In this document: positions 1 to 11,536 of the stretch, one piece after another
How positions within the stretch are numbered: the stretch's first letter is position 1
How the letters are laid out: every line of letters starts with the position of its first letter
DNA from: Chloranthus sessilifolius
Taxonomy: Eukaryota > Streptophyta > Magnoliopsida > Chloranthales > Chloranthaceae
Length of the DNA: 64,000 bases
NCBI GenBank assembly: GCA_021018995.1
Contig: CM037584.1
Coordinates: forward strand, 146,647,317-146,711,316
Reading direction: 5' to 3'
Position numbers and translations under genes: made by a program
The notes under the pieces: generated by a model
Seen by the model: the letters and a program-made list of their open reading frames with translations, nothing else
Told to the model about the DNA's origin: nothing
Databases searched by the model: none

Positions 1-668
1 TTTCCTCCATCATGGTCATGGAAGGAGGATCAGATGGAGATGATAAATTTAAGGGGTGATGAGATATAGATGGGATGGATGTGGTGGGATAATTGGGCAT
101 GGTCCCAGTAAAATCGGGCATGACCCGGGTAACGGATGGGATATGGGGTGGATTGGAGGGATGAAGTGGGGTATTGGCAAAGGGGGGTGGATTGGGAATG
201 TTTAGGGATGATGAAGGGTAAACTGTGGGTGTTTGGGAAAAATCAGGCATGGCCCCGATAAAAATGGGCATGACCTGGGTAGATGGGAGGATTTGTAGGG
301 GGTTGGATAAGATGGAGGTGACATGGGTGAATGAGGGTGGATCGGGCCTATATGGGAAAGATGGAAAATGGGGCATGGATGTGGATGGGGAAAATTGGGT
401 TGGGTTTTGTATGGATGTGGATGGGAAATGTGTTGGATTTGGCATGGATATGGGAGGGAAAATGGGCATGATTTGAATAAAAGATGGGGAATGGGAGGGC
501 TGATTTTGGATATTTTGGGAAAATGGGGGTACCAAAGGACCCAGTAATTGTAAAAGGTGATTGGGTGAGGGGGACAGTGGAAAAAACTTCTCCCGAATAG
601 GAGTGGGTTGGAGATTGTGGTGGGGATGAATCCGGATCGGCGTAAGCCGGGTTGACTACCCATGACAT
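1..668 (-). pseudogene. gag N-terminal region of Tat copy A, partial
   Basis: The frame opens on the minus strand at 668 with MSWVVNPAYADPDS, which matches the gag start at 13678 (MSWVVDPAYADPDS). The product is proline-, histidine- and serine-rich with no folded domain visible, like the N-terminal extension of the other copy. Two overlapping minus-strand frames (668 down to 348, and 663 down to 202) together cover the homologous stretch, so at least one frameshift is present. It continues past the window edge. Confidence 0.65.
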
Positions 669-1884
669 TGTTTGTTGGCGGGTTGGGTATGGATGCCTTA
701 GAAAAGGCCCGAAAAATTTTCTCCTCCTTCCCCTATGGGATGATGAAGGGTAAGATGATGCTGTTATGCCGACGCCACAAAGACTCTAGTTTTTAGGCTT
801 TTTTATTTTTGATTAATTTTTTTTGGAAAGAATTTTTTATAAAAACAAAGGTTTCGAGGCCTTAGAATTCCCTTCTCGGGTGGCTTTCGTACCCTAATTT
901 AGGACCCGCGGTGACGATTCTGAAGCACTTCAGAAGAATTAAAGGAAGACCTTTGATCTATTGAAGGCACGAAAATCAAGGTGAACAATCCGATCCCTAG
1001 AAATTAGTCAAAAAAAAGTTACCTTCTTTTGACCAACGGGGGCATATTGGGTGTCAGAGATGGCGGGGCCCAAATAGAGGCACTATGACACTAATTGGAG
1101 GATTCGAGATGTGGAAAAGGCTACAGAATCGGGCTGGATTGCTCAGAACAATACTGGCGCAACTAATACATGCGCCAGAGCAAAAATTCCCTAAATATGG
1201 TTGGCGCAACTATTAGTTGCGCCAGTGTATTTTTGGGGATTTTTGCATTGGCGCAACTAATACTTGCGCCAGGCAAAAGTGGGTTTCCAGAACTCTTGAT
1301 AGCAGCTACTTCAGCCCGAATTGAGTCTGCTTTTGGCTTTTTGTGGACGCTAGGCTTCCGAGAATTGACTGATTTTTTTAGTGAATCATTCTCTCCTAAC
1401 CGAACCTAAGGGTTTGAGTCCGGTATAACTCGCTAGCGCGCTCTCCAACGGGTTTTAAGCTTGTAGGAATAGGTGACCCACCCAATATACCTCCGGCGCA
1501 AGTGCCTTCTTAGATACTAGGTGGGCTGGGACTTTTCTGGATCATCACCACTAGGGGCTGCCGCCATACTAAGACCCGGGTGGTTGTATGTGTGCCTAAA
1601 CCCAACCCTTTAAAAATCTTTCTTGTAAAAACAAATTGATTAAGTTCCCTATCTTGGTTCAATTTTAATTTTTTTTCAAAGCTTCTTTTTTATGAAAGTT
1701 TTCTTTAGTTCAAAAATCGGGGATGATGATCCCGTGCCGCCACTACGGGCCGGCGTCTACTATTAGAATATGTTTACACAAGGAGGCCTGCCAATTAAAG
1801 CACCCTAAATGATTAAAATTTAAAGAAAATTAAAAGACAATGGGCAAGTAGGCCCGCCAATCGGCTAAAGCACTAAAATGACGG
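669..1884 (-). other. 5' untranslated leader of Tat copy A
   Basis: This stretch has no gene. On the minus strand it aligns by eye with 12340-13677 of Tat copy B: the sentence CCTTAGCCGATTGG, the block ending CCCCGCCATCTC, and the A-rich stretch just before gag are shared. It holds three palindromes of the GGCGCAACTA type. I could not place a primer-binding site with confidence. Confidence 0.6.
1154..1271. repeat. Three 23-bp palindromes in the Tat A leader
   Basis: Units lie at 1154-1176, 1202-1224 and 1249-1271. The consensus is the arm TGGCGCAACTA, one central base, and the reverse complement of the arm. The middle unit is perfect, with a central T on the plus strand. Confidence 0.85.
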
Positions 1885-2396
1885 CACCCAATCAACCCGC
1901 TTAATGCGGTCTCTACTTATGGCCAAAACAAAAATAATATAAAGGAAAAGAAAATGGCTTCCTCTTGCACAAAGAGGCTTAGAATCTTATTTGTGCGCCT
2001 CCGTTCCTACCAAAAATTTGACGGTGTAACGGTACAAATGGGAGGATGGAGGAATAACCGAGAAGGTAGAGGAATAGAGGGGAGAGCCAGAGCTCTCGGG
2101 CCCTTGTTGTACCATTGGGAAGCCTTGCGTTGGCTTGTTTTGATGAAATTTTGAAGGCTTGAATGATGGAAAAAGGGGTTCTAACCTCTAAGGCTTGCTA
2201 GCTAGAAGGTAGAGAGGAAAGGCAAATGGATAGCACACACCTAACCTAGAGGCCTTTTATGAAAGGTAAGGCTTGGAAGGAGGTTTATCAATTCTAGAAT
2301 TTGTATGAGCAATGGTGCACCAAAGGAAGAAAGATTCTCTCACTTTAAGATATTTCTCTCTTAGGTAATTTTCTCAACCTTTAACCCAAGGGGAGG

Positions 2397-4816
2397 TGTT
2401 AGGATATTTTAAGTGCTTGCTACTAACTTTATTGAAAACAGTGATAAGAATGTGTTAGTGAAAATAAATCAGAGGTGGATTGAAAACTACAAAGCAGCAA
2501 GTCTAAAAATACACAGACCTGCAAGATACAGGGCCTGTTGTAGCAAGTTTTAATAAGTAAGAGTTTGTCCCACAGGGAAAAATGATCTAAAGCTCCAAGG
2601 GAGCTATCTTTAGTAGGCCATTCAGATCTGACTACAGATCTGGCAATCCTAAATGGAAGGGGATTTAAGGTCACTATTGTTTAAATCCTAGGGTAACCTA
2701 ATGCCTAAACTACAGAAATGGTTGAGAAGAATGATGGAGTGTGAGATAATAAATATAAAAGGGTGAGAAGTAAGCTATTAGGTACAGATCTGATGGGTTT
2801 TATTACTCAGACTCAGATTTGCTGCTATAGAAATCTTGTCCAATGGTTACATTATCACCAAAGAGGAGAAAGGATCCAACTCACCCTTGTGCCATAATCC
2901 AATCCCTTATGGCTATAACCTGTCCACTCAAATGGTCACAGACTATCCAATAGGGGAACCACAATCCATAGATGGGTCAGAACAAGTTCATCATTGTAGG
3001 CACTACTTCATCCAGGCTACCAGCTCAGGAATTCATAGGAATCTCAACCTCTAAAGTTCTGTGTGTGGGGCTAGGCTTGCAATGTGCACTAGCCTAGACA
3101 CACAGGACTAGCAAGAGTTTGAGTACTAGCTTTAGATCTAGCTGTTCACTACTTTAGAGAGACAGCAGTGATCCAGTCACAAGCCTACAATCTCTATAGC
3201 CAGATCAGATCTGCCATCTGATGGTGGGTCTATACAAATACAGGGGAGTCTGTCTCTGTACAATCTCTCACAGGGCTACGAGCACAAGTGCAGAGAAGAA
3301 GAATCTGTCTTAGATCTGTGGATTGGCCTCACCCTAGGGCTATAACCTATCCACTTAAATGGTCACAGACTATCGACAGAGGCTATCCTCCTCACAGAGG
3401 TCTGAGACAGAACAAGTAGATTACTGCCACCACCATGTTCACAAGGCTACCAGCTCAGGCTCCCATGGAGATTCAGATTTAGTGGATCCTGTGGTGGGGC
3501 ATAGGCCTGCATATGTGCCTAGCTTGGACACATAGGTCACTTGGATCTAAATAAATCCTTAAAAATAATCCTCCATTGCTTACAATACAACTTAGCAATG
3601 GAGGATCTCAAGGCAGCAGCCTTGTACAGAACAACCCTCAAACATCAATCCCATACATGTATAAGATCCTATTGTAAAACTCCATTAAAACTGCTCCAAA
3701 TAAACATACAAAGGCATAGCCAGCAAGTGCTGGACTATGAAGAGAAGAAAAAAAGGGAAAAAGAAGCTGCCTAAACCCTAACCTTAGCCTAGTGGAATTC
3801 TACAATTGATTCAAGAAGATCCGCCCCTTCAACCTAAACCAGGCATAGGCTTATATAGCAGTTGGATGTGTGAGCATTAGGGTTAGGAAAATCCTAATTT
3901 TAACAATGTAAATGTGGCCCATTACTGTTCCTTGGATGCCTCGGGGCATGTGCACGGAGATTGGAGCATTGGGATGCATGCCCTAGTTACTGGAAGTTTC
4001 CAAACTGCCCCTGCAGAAGTGGGGGGAAGTTAAGATCCCGAGCCTCACCAGGTAGCAAGAGTTTCTAGGTTTTGTTGCATGATAGAATTGTCGTCGTGAG
4101 ACTGAATTGACTTGAAGTTCTTACAGTCGCGGGATAGATAGTTTGGTCATCGCGGGATTGCTCTGGTCATCGTGGGACTGCGCTTTTCATTTGAGTGGCG
4201 CGAGAATCGCGCGTGCAGTTCATTCCTTGGTGAATGAAGCAATGTGCATAGGCCTCTAGATCGTGTGAGCAGTTCCTTGAAGGTTTGCATCCCGCGGCCA
4301 CTGCGCGACAGCTGCGCGCAAGAATGCCTGGATCTCTCTCTCCTCAGTGAATCACGCGAAGATTAAATGCTCCGCTTTTGAGCTGCGTGAGACTGCGCCA
4401 GCGCTCATGACTGAACCTCGTGAGAACTGTATGAAGTCTACTTTCTGGGTCCTTCTGACATTAATCTGCATGAGAACAATGCGAGCAGTTGGTGTGCTGC
4501 CTTCAGAAACCCGCTACAACTGCGTGAAGCATTCTTTCTGATTTAATTAAATCCTGTGACATCTGCGCGAGGCTCACTTCTTGACTTGTTGCTGCTCTGC
4601 TGTGCCTACGCTGCAGCCAATTCTCTGTCTGGGTCCAACTTCCTTTCTTTTGGGGAACTTTTGGGGCAGTAGTAGGCTTCTTGGCATGGTTAGGGCCTTA
4701 TCTGTAGCTGCTGCTTATTACCTACAAGATGGGCTTAACACACATTTATTAAATGACTAAGGGTCTAACAAAGATTAAGTTAAGGGGTGAAAAGTGGTAC
4801 TTTTCAGGTCTTAATA
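2397..4816 (-). mobile_element. Athila-type solo LTR, 2420 bp
   Basis: The insert is flanked by GGAGG at 2392-2396 and 4817-4821. Removing it with one duplication restores the sequence seen uninterrupted in Tat copy B's 3' LTR near 40310. On the minus strand it starts TATTAAGACC and ends CCTAACA. It has the same opening hairpin and the same CCCACAGGGA-type motif as the LTRs of the Athila-like element at 14976-29085. It holds no coding region or second LTR, so it is a solo LTR left by LTR-LTR recombination. The first dinucleotide is TA instead of TG. Confidence 0.85.
2905..3540. repeat. Direct duplication of about 430 bp inside the solo LTR
   Basis: The block beginning GGCTATAACCT near 2911 and ending at a CTAGACACACAGG-like stretch near 3110 recurs, diverged, from about 3340 to 3540. 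Both copies share ATGGTCACAGACTATC and GGCTACCAGCTCAGG. Confidence 0.65.
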
Positions 4817-4828
4817 GGAGGGGGACTC

Positions 4829-4836
4829 TATTTATA
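4829..4836 (-). promoter_or_regulatory. TATA box of Tat A LTR
   Basis: The minus strand reads TATAAATA at the position matching 40304-40311 in copy B. The solo LTR insertion point (4817) lies about 12 bp downstream of it. Confidence 0.6.
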
Positions 4837-5117
4837 AGAAAAGGTTAGGTTAGGAGGCTACTTAGGTGCTAATTGTGGTTAGCAATTAGGTAATATCTAA
4901 TATAAGGTTTCCTAAGATTTTGAGAGCTTGGAGATGTGTGGGAATGGTTTTAATGGTGGATGATAGGTTAGTATTTTAAATCACTTAAGGGTTGTAAATA
5001 GGCATTAAAAGGGTGCAATCGAACTAACAAAACACCCTTCAAAGATCAAGATGGTCAACAAGTCAATCCCCAATCTCAATTTTTGAAGCAAAAAATCACA
5101 GGTATTGTTCATATGCC

Positions 5118-5257
5118 TGGCGAAACTAATAGTTGCGCCAAGCATATGTATAGTAATACAATGATTCACAATGGTTTTAGGAGCCCTGGCGCAACTATTA
5201 GTTGTGCCAAGCCATTTTTGAGCACAAAATGGCCTGGCGTAACTATTAGTTGCGCCA
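5118..5257. repeat. Three 23-bp palindromes in the Tat A U3
   Basis: Units lie at 5118-5140, 5187-5209 and 5235-5257, all variants of the arm TGGCGCAACTA and its reverse complement around one base. They occupy the same U3 position as the arrays at 11940 and 39821. Confidence 0.85.
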
Positions 5258-5643
5258 AGCCAAAATCTTCTAAAATCGTATGATTTTTAAATCCCCATAA
5301 GTTTTATTACATAACTCCGATTGAGGCGATTCTTAGCTCGTTGGAAAGCTGGGGAAGTCCTCTTTCCAATGGTATATGACTTGATAGTAGTAGAAGACCT
5401 CAACTAGTCTTGGTGTATCACTCTTCATCCATTGCTTGGGAAGGTTAGGTTTAGGATTCGGAAGGGGTTCTAAGGATCGGGATTGGTTTCTAAAGGTTTG
5501 GGGTAAATTCTAAGGAATTTGGAATGATTCCTAAGGGTTTGAGAAGGTATCTAAGGGTGTCATACATGCAATCAAAAGCTCAGAGGCGCGCCTCTCTCGA
5601 AATATGTTTTCGATCGGGCCTTGGGCCAAATTTAGGTGCCTAC

Positions 5644-7676
5644 AGAAACATAAACAATTTTCAAAAGCAGTTTCATATAAGAAGACTGAGATTAGTTGGC
5701 AGAAGCATTTTTCCTATTAAAACAATGGCAACTTTCAAATATATTTTCATAAAACAATGTCCAAAAAATCTTGAGTTCCCAATTACATGCAGAGTTTAAA
5801 ACTAGGTCAATTTCTGAATTCACTTGAGATTTCAAAGTCCTAATTCTAGAGTTCGGTGTCAGATTCGGATTCAGAGTTCTTATTCCAATTCATATTCGAT
5901 TTCACATCTTTCTGGATTCATTTCACTTATTCGTTTTCTCATTTACATGTCACTTCTTAGTTAATGCATGACTTAAAACTATAACTTAAATAATCTCTAT
6001 TGCGAATATAGCATTAGAGCCGAAGTTAATACTGATGGGAATCACCATATGACCATCGTCGTTTAATGAATACTTTACAAACGTGCCCAAGCCCCTACAT
6101 TGTGAGGGATGTTTGTGCGGTTCAATTTGCTGTCAAAACGGTTCGAAGTGTATGGATAAACCGTCGTACCGGTGCAAAGAGCGGGGGATTCGTTCTGATG
6201 AACCTTAAATCAAAATGAGGATTCTAACACATAGTAATGTTCTTTATTTAGAATTAATAGTTAAATCATTCAGATTTCACAGAGTTCGGAGGATTCATGT
6301 CACATCCAAAGTTCACATACAGAGTTCGGAGTTCATAGTTTCACATACGGAGTCCATAATTTATAGAGTTCATATTCCCTTTCATGGTTCAGATTTCATA
6401 TTCAGGAGTCGGAGTTTAGCGTTCACATTCATATTTACAATTCATATTCAGAGGTCATATTCAGATTTCCTATATGATTTCAGAGTCTTAGTACATTTCT
6501 AAGTTCACAATTCCAAACAGTTCCAAATTTGTGTTCAGAGTTTAGATTAAAATTTGATGTTCAATTTTCAGAATTTGAATCCTAAATTCAATTTCGTATT
6601 CGAGTTCTAGATTTGAAGTTCAATAAAGTTCAAAGGTCTAATTTTTCATGATCAAATCAAATCAATTTACATTACATGAATCTATAGTTCAAGAATCAAA
6701 AAGTACCATTCAAATTCATGCTCAAAGGAGTATTTCATAATTCAATACATAAAACTCAATTTCAATTTCAAATTCAAAGTTTACATTCAATTATATCACG
6801 GAATCTATGAATCAAAAATCAAGATGAATTTGTGCATTGAGTTTTCCCTACCTCGATTTCGAAGTCGTACGAAAGCGTTTGTGAAAGCTCTTATAGACGA
6901 GTTCCGGTTCTCAATCTATCCCACAATATTTCATAGACTATATGTTAATAACGGACGGATCAAACTGTGTGACGAAGTCTCTCAAGTTTCACCAAACAAT
7001 ATTAAAGGCAGCTGAGATTGCACAATTCACTCGAGCGATTTCCAAAATAGTGCGAGCGATTTTCTCAGAATCCATGTGGACACACAAAGTCGCGCAAGCA
7101 AATTTTTCCAGAAAAATTTTGCCAACAAATGGTGGAAAATTCGCTCGAGCGAATTTTCCAGGCAATCTTCCTTTGTATTCTGAAGGCATTTCACTCAAGC
7201 GGATTCTAATTCTCTCGAGCGAATTTGTCAGATTCTGCAAATTTTAAGAATTTGTTCTTCTTCCTGGAATTCTAAAATAATTCCCATCAACACCCACATA
7301 TTTGTCATTCTAGAATTAGGAAATCAAGTTCACGCGGCAACGCTACGACGCTTACCTTCTAGATCGTATATACGAAGTCTACGACGGTCGAATGGATGAA
7401 AATCGATGCCGAAGCTCTCGCTCATCTGAGGGTATAATCTCCAATTCGCATCTGAAATCAGATTTCTCAAACCCTTGCATACAAAATTCGAAAACACACA
7501 CTAATCAACTAAACCCTACAAATCGAAATTCGTACACTTGCGTTGCGATGTTTACCTTTGTAGATCACGCATGCGAAGCTCACGGTCGTCCAACCAAAGG
7601 AATATAGGAGTCTGACTCGATTGTTTCCTCTCTTCGATCTCATGACGTCAAAAATTAAAGTTTCTTAAGGATGAAG
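5644..7676 (+). mobile_element. Chromovirus-type LTR fragment
   Basis: No gene is present. The stretch is AT-rich, full of near-repeats of TTCAGAGTTCA type, and resembles the reverse complement of the solo LTR at 53504-56923: both carry TTTTCCCTACCTCGA followed by a GTCGTAC block. It also shares the TATAGCATTRGAGCC and GATGGGAATC landmarks with 8400-8450. The left end is cut by Tat copy A and the right end by the LTR at 7677. Confidence 0.6.
7133..7160. repeat. Perfect 28-bp palindrome centred on CTCGAG
   Basis: The arm TGGAAAATTCGCTC (7133-7146) is followed immediately by its exact reverse complement. Related, shorter TCGAGCGA motifs lie near 7029, 7050 and 7210. Confidence 0.9.
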
Positions 7677-8490
7677 TGTGACAGCCTGGATTTCCTACCT
7701 TGAAACCCGTGTCGTCAGGTCACTATTTTCGATGATCCCTGAAATGAACATATGAGATGTCAACTCATACACGGAAATAAAGTTGATCCCTCTTTAATTT
7801 ATAGATACAATCATCATATATATGGCAAAGACAACATAATTATGTTTAACAAAATAAGAGGCAAGAGACAAGAATAACGGTTCTATCCTTACGTAAACAT
7901 AAGCACGACAGAACCGAAACGAACCACCGATGATGAACAATCATCACCCAAATAGTGATTCAAAATAATAGTTTACATTTCATGAATCCATGTTCTAAAC
8001 TACTTACTAAGGCTGGACGTACTGCACCTTACACAAAATCCTCAAAGTCTTACAAGTCCCCTAAGGGAAATAATCCTCTGATAGAAGATCCGATTCCTCC
8101 TCTGGGATGTAATCAGGCTCTTCTTCTTAGCCAGAATCCCCAACACCTAAATCCGCATCTGTACTTGTGACGTATAGTCGGAGGGGTGATCTAACAGTCT
8201 AAGATCAATAGGGGAATATCACTAGCATGCATAACAAATTTCAAAGTATAGACCTTATGACTGAACTCAAAGCACATTTCACGAAACGAAACTTTTAGAT
8301 GATTGAAATAATTGAATTTGCCTCATATATTCTCAAGTTCTTACTTAATTCATTTTCATATGCTTCTCATGCTTCAGAATGACTTAACACGTAACTTAAA
8401 TAATCTCCCCAGCATATATAGCATTGGGAGCCACATTAATATCGATGGGAATCCCCAAACCACCATCGATCAATGAACACATCACACAAT

Positions 8491-8622
8491 TGCCAAGCCC
8501 CTGAGCTAAGTTAACAGGGTCACTTGTGCCACATTGCCAAACCTCTGAGCTAAGTTAATAGGGTCACTTGTGCTACATTGCCAAGCCCCTGAGCTAAGTT
8601 AACAGGGTCCCTTGTGCTTCAC
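8491..8622. repeat. 44-bp tandem repeat, three copies
   Basis: Units starting TGCCAAGCCCCTGAGCTAAG begin at 8491, 8535 and 8579, an exact 44-bp period with a few substitutions. They lie inside the LTR. Confidence 0.9.
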
Positions 8623-10364
8623 ATTGACCGTTAGCCGGTCCACTTGTATGGATATCTCGTCGTACCGGATACACCATGGGGATTCATTTCACAGAAACCT
8701 TAAATCATTGTGCAATTCTAACTTATAGTTTTTCACCATGTAGATGATCAGTGTGATTAATTATAGCTAGTTTTGCGTTTCACATGCTTACTTATCACAT
8801 TCACACATGTTCATCATGTTCACACATGCTTGCTTATCGTACTTATTTCGTTCACACATCTCTTATCATGTTCACATTCTTATCACACACACACACATGC
8901 TTAATCATGTTCACATTATCTACACCATTCATATCGGAAGTCATGGTATTGAATTTCCCCTACCTCATACGAAGTTCACGCCGAAACACACAAAGACGAA
9001 GCGAAATTCCTTAGGCAATAGTCCAAATCAAACCTACAATTTGAGGCATTCAAAGGTCCTTAACCCATGCCTAAGAGACCACACACTCAATGATTTGGAG
9101 GGTTCTCGAAGAAAAATCAAAATTTTCCTTAACTTGCTCAGTTGTGTGCGGGAGATCTAAGGTCGCGCGAGCGAGTCATATGGCACCTCACAATCGCGCT
9201 TGGCAGCTTTGAGCGATCGTGGCCTTTTGTCTTTCTTACGCACATTGACCTAAGACACATACATGCTGGTTTTTAGGTCGTGGTGACTTCACATATTCTT
9301 TCCGATTCATCGCTTAAAGCACATTGTCATGCCTATTTAGAAGCTTCTCTCGCGCGAGCAAGTCCATGTCGCAGGAGTGAGTCTCAAATTCGCGCGAGTG
9401 ACTTTCGAGATTTTGGGGTTTCTTCTTAAAATCGGATTTCCTATCCATCCCCCTTCTCACCGAAATCTTATTTAACATTTATAACACACCTTTAGGGCTT
9501 AATTTCCCCCATTTATGACTATTAATCCACACAAGATCTATTCAAATTCTACAAGATCTTACCTCTTTCCTTGGCATGGATTTGTGGTCAAATGAACTCA
9601 TCTTTCGATGTCTCTTCCACACGAACCGACCAAGCTTGAGGTTCACCTTCTCACGAACTCAAATAAGATAGTTCAGCGATTTCTTTGCGGTGTTTCAAGA
9701 TCAACCAAGAAGGTTGAGAGGGAGATCAACAATTTATGGTTGAAGTTCTTCTCCTCCTCAATCTCTTACTCTCTTCACAAACCCATCCACACTCCCTACG
9801 TCATCACATGAGTCAATTATCAAGATGAAGGAGCAATAACACGCTATATCGTCTATGATCTCGATCTCAATGCACACACACTCTCCCAAGCTCTCTCTCC
9901 CTTCTCTCTTCCTCTCCTCTAGAGTTTCAAGGCAAAAGAAGAGAAAGGAGTCTTACCCATTTCTTATAGCTTGGATAGCTTCCTTGTGAAGCACAAACAC
10001 CCCACTAGTGTTTCACACTATAACTTGGTTCACTTGTGAACCCCATACACTTAACTTAGGTGTTCTTTCTTTCCCACCCATACTAAATGACATCGCTAAA
10101 TCTGAAATGGCACAGTGCACCACACCACCATGCGTATAGAGTTGGTCCACACAGGTTCTCATTTTGGGGCTGTTACATGAACAGACAAGGATCTTCTTGA
10201 GTGAAGAAGGAATTGAGAAGAGATCAAGGGCTAGGGTTTTCGAAGAAGAGAAGTGAGGAGAAACAGGGTTTCTCGCGGAAGAAGAAAGGTTACTTCGCAA
10301 GAAAATGAAATGGAAATGGGCGTGCATCCCATATATAGGTTAAAGATTGCTTGAGCAAAAACCA

Positions 10365-10443
10365 AATTCGCTCGAGCGATTTCCAATTTACAAAGGCCTG
10401 GTCAAAAATTCACTCGAGTGATTGTAAATTCGCTCGAGTGAAC
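10365..10443. repeat. CTCGAG-centred palindromes in LTR
   Basis: Three units lie near 10367, 10410 and 10430. The first core is TCGCTCGAGCGA and the second TCACTCGAGTGA, both perfect palindromes. The third has one G arm and one A arm. A TATATA-like stretch lies just upstream at about 10331. Confidence 0.8.
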
Positions 10444-10879
10444 TTGTGCGCTTCGCTCAGTTCTCTCTCGATTTCTTTCTTTGGGACTCCGGTTAGGCTC
10501 GTGCCTAGTGTGTACACGATCTCCCTTGATCACGCACACGCCATCCTTCTCATTTTAAATTATTCATTAACAATAACTAACGAAGCCTATGGATTTTGGT
10601 CTAGTGCTTGAGGGGGTGGGATCAAACTTGGTCCATTCTCGGGTTCGAGTCGTGTGCAACACGCACACTTCACATACAGGTTCGAGTTTCAAATTGATTG
10701 CTCGAATCAGGAATTGGTCTTCAGATATGTATATTAGGTGCATTTACCCAATTCAAGATAGATGAGCCAGAGGCCGCGCTACAGACATCAAGGGTTTAAC
10801 TAAGGTCAAACAGGTCAAAACAGCCGTATCATCGTCAAAGGTCAACTATTCAACGTTGAAAAAATCAGGGTTGTTACAG

Positions 10880-11536
10880 TTTGTATAATATTGTTTTTAA
10901 AAAAATGGCTTGTATTTTCTCAAATACATTACCATCAGATTAGGATTAAACCATCGCATGCCTATGACATGAATGTTAATGACACGTATTTTGTCTAAAA
11001 AATTCGGTCGTTACATTTGGTATCAAAGCAAAGTCTTTAAGTTCTCATTGGGACTCGGGGATATTAAGCAAGTATGATAATTGTAGATTTTAGACTGAAA
11101 ACTTAGATTGAGGATATATAGGTGATAGAGTTGATCAGTTTATTAAATATATAGGAGATATTTCTAAGAAAGATCACTTGAAGTCTGTGGACTTGAGATT
11201 ATATTAGGGATGAGTTGAAATGAACATTTAGAGTTATTGATTATAGATTACTAATGATAATCAAGCCATGAATTGAGAATTAAGAAGAAGATCATAGCTT
11301 GGTTGATAAATGATTGAGGATTTATAACCTTTAAGAGTATAAGGATGGAAGCCCTCAGCCAAATGAGTATTCATAGAAAACCAACTGGAGATTTTATTAC
11401 TAGCTAAATCCTTTAGAATGCCTTAGTGGATAGTGAGCATAGATTTAACCCACCTAAATTTTTGTAATGCAATAACTTATGTTACTCAAAGATAGCCCAA
11501 AGACAGGTATGTGCACCTTTTATACTCAAATGATGT
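10880..11536 (+). mobile_element. Chromovirus LTR end, primer-binding site and leader fragment
   Basis: The sequence CGGTCGTTACA ends at 11015 and is followed by a tRNA-Met-type primer-binding site, as in plant chromoviruses. The next 500 bp are AT-rich and show no intact gag. The Tat element at 11537 interrupts this body, and the chromodomain end of an element of this type reappears at 41033. Confidence 0.65.
11018..11029 (+). other. Primer-binding site, initiator tRNA-Met type
   Basis: TGGTATCAAAGC differs by one base from the standard TGGTATCAGAGC complement of the tRNA-iMet 3' end, and lies two bases after the LTR end. Confidence 0.75.

Larger units (their letters stand above)
1..5643 (-). 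mobile_element. Tat-lineage Ty3/gypsy retrotransposon, 5' part (copy A)
   Basis: Read on the minus strand, this is an LTR starting TGTAGGCACC at 5643, followed by an untranslated leader and the start of gag, which runs off the left edge. It is the same family as the element at 11537-41027: the U3, the palindromes, the leader and the opening residues of gag all match. The LTR is split by a solo LTR at 2397-4816. The second LTR and pol lie outside the window, so no target duplication can be read. Family assignment rests on the shared gag start, because pol is seen only in the other copy. Confidence 0.8.
1885..5643 (-). repeat. LTR of Tat copy A (interrupted)
   Basis: The two parts, 4822-5643 and 1885-2396, align with the 3' LTR of Tat copy B (39418-41027): U3 with palindromes, TATA box, the R/U5 block containing GGGCCCGAGAGCTC, and the block AAGCGGGTTGAT. 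Similarity stops near 1885, where copy B's 3' LTR continues differently. The middle (2397-4816) is an inserted solo LTR. Confidence 0.75.
7677..10879 (+). mobile_element. Chromovirus-type LTR, about 3.2 kb
   Basis: It starts TGTGACAGCC and ends GGGTTGTTACA, the same ends, in the same orientation, as the reverse complement of the solo LTR at 53504-56923 (TGTGACACCC to GGGTTGTTACA), and is of similar length. It has no coding capacity. I find no target duplication: TGAAG lies on the left and GTTTG on the right. It may therefore be a recombinant or an LTR whose partner is lost. Confidence 0.6.

Noticed and set aside
225-476. Gly/Met/Asp-rich plus-strand frame at the left edge
   Set aside because: It is the reverse reading of the Pro/His-rich gag start of Tat copy A.
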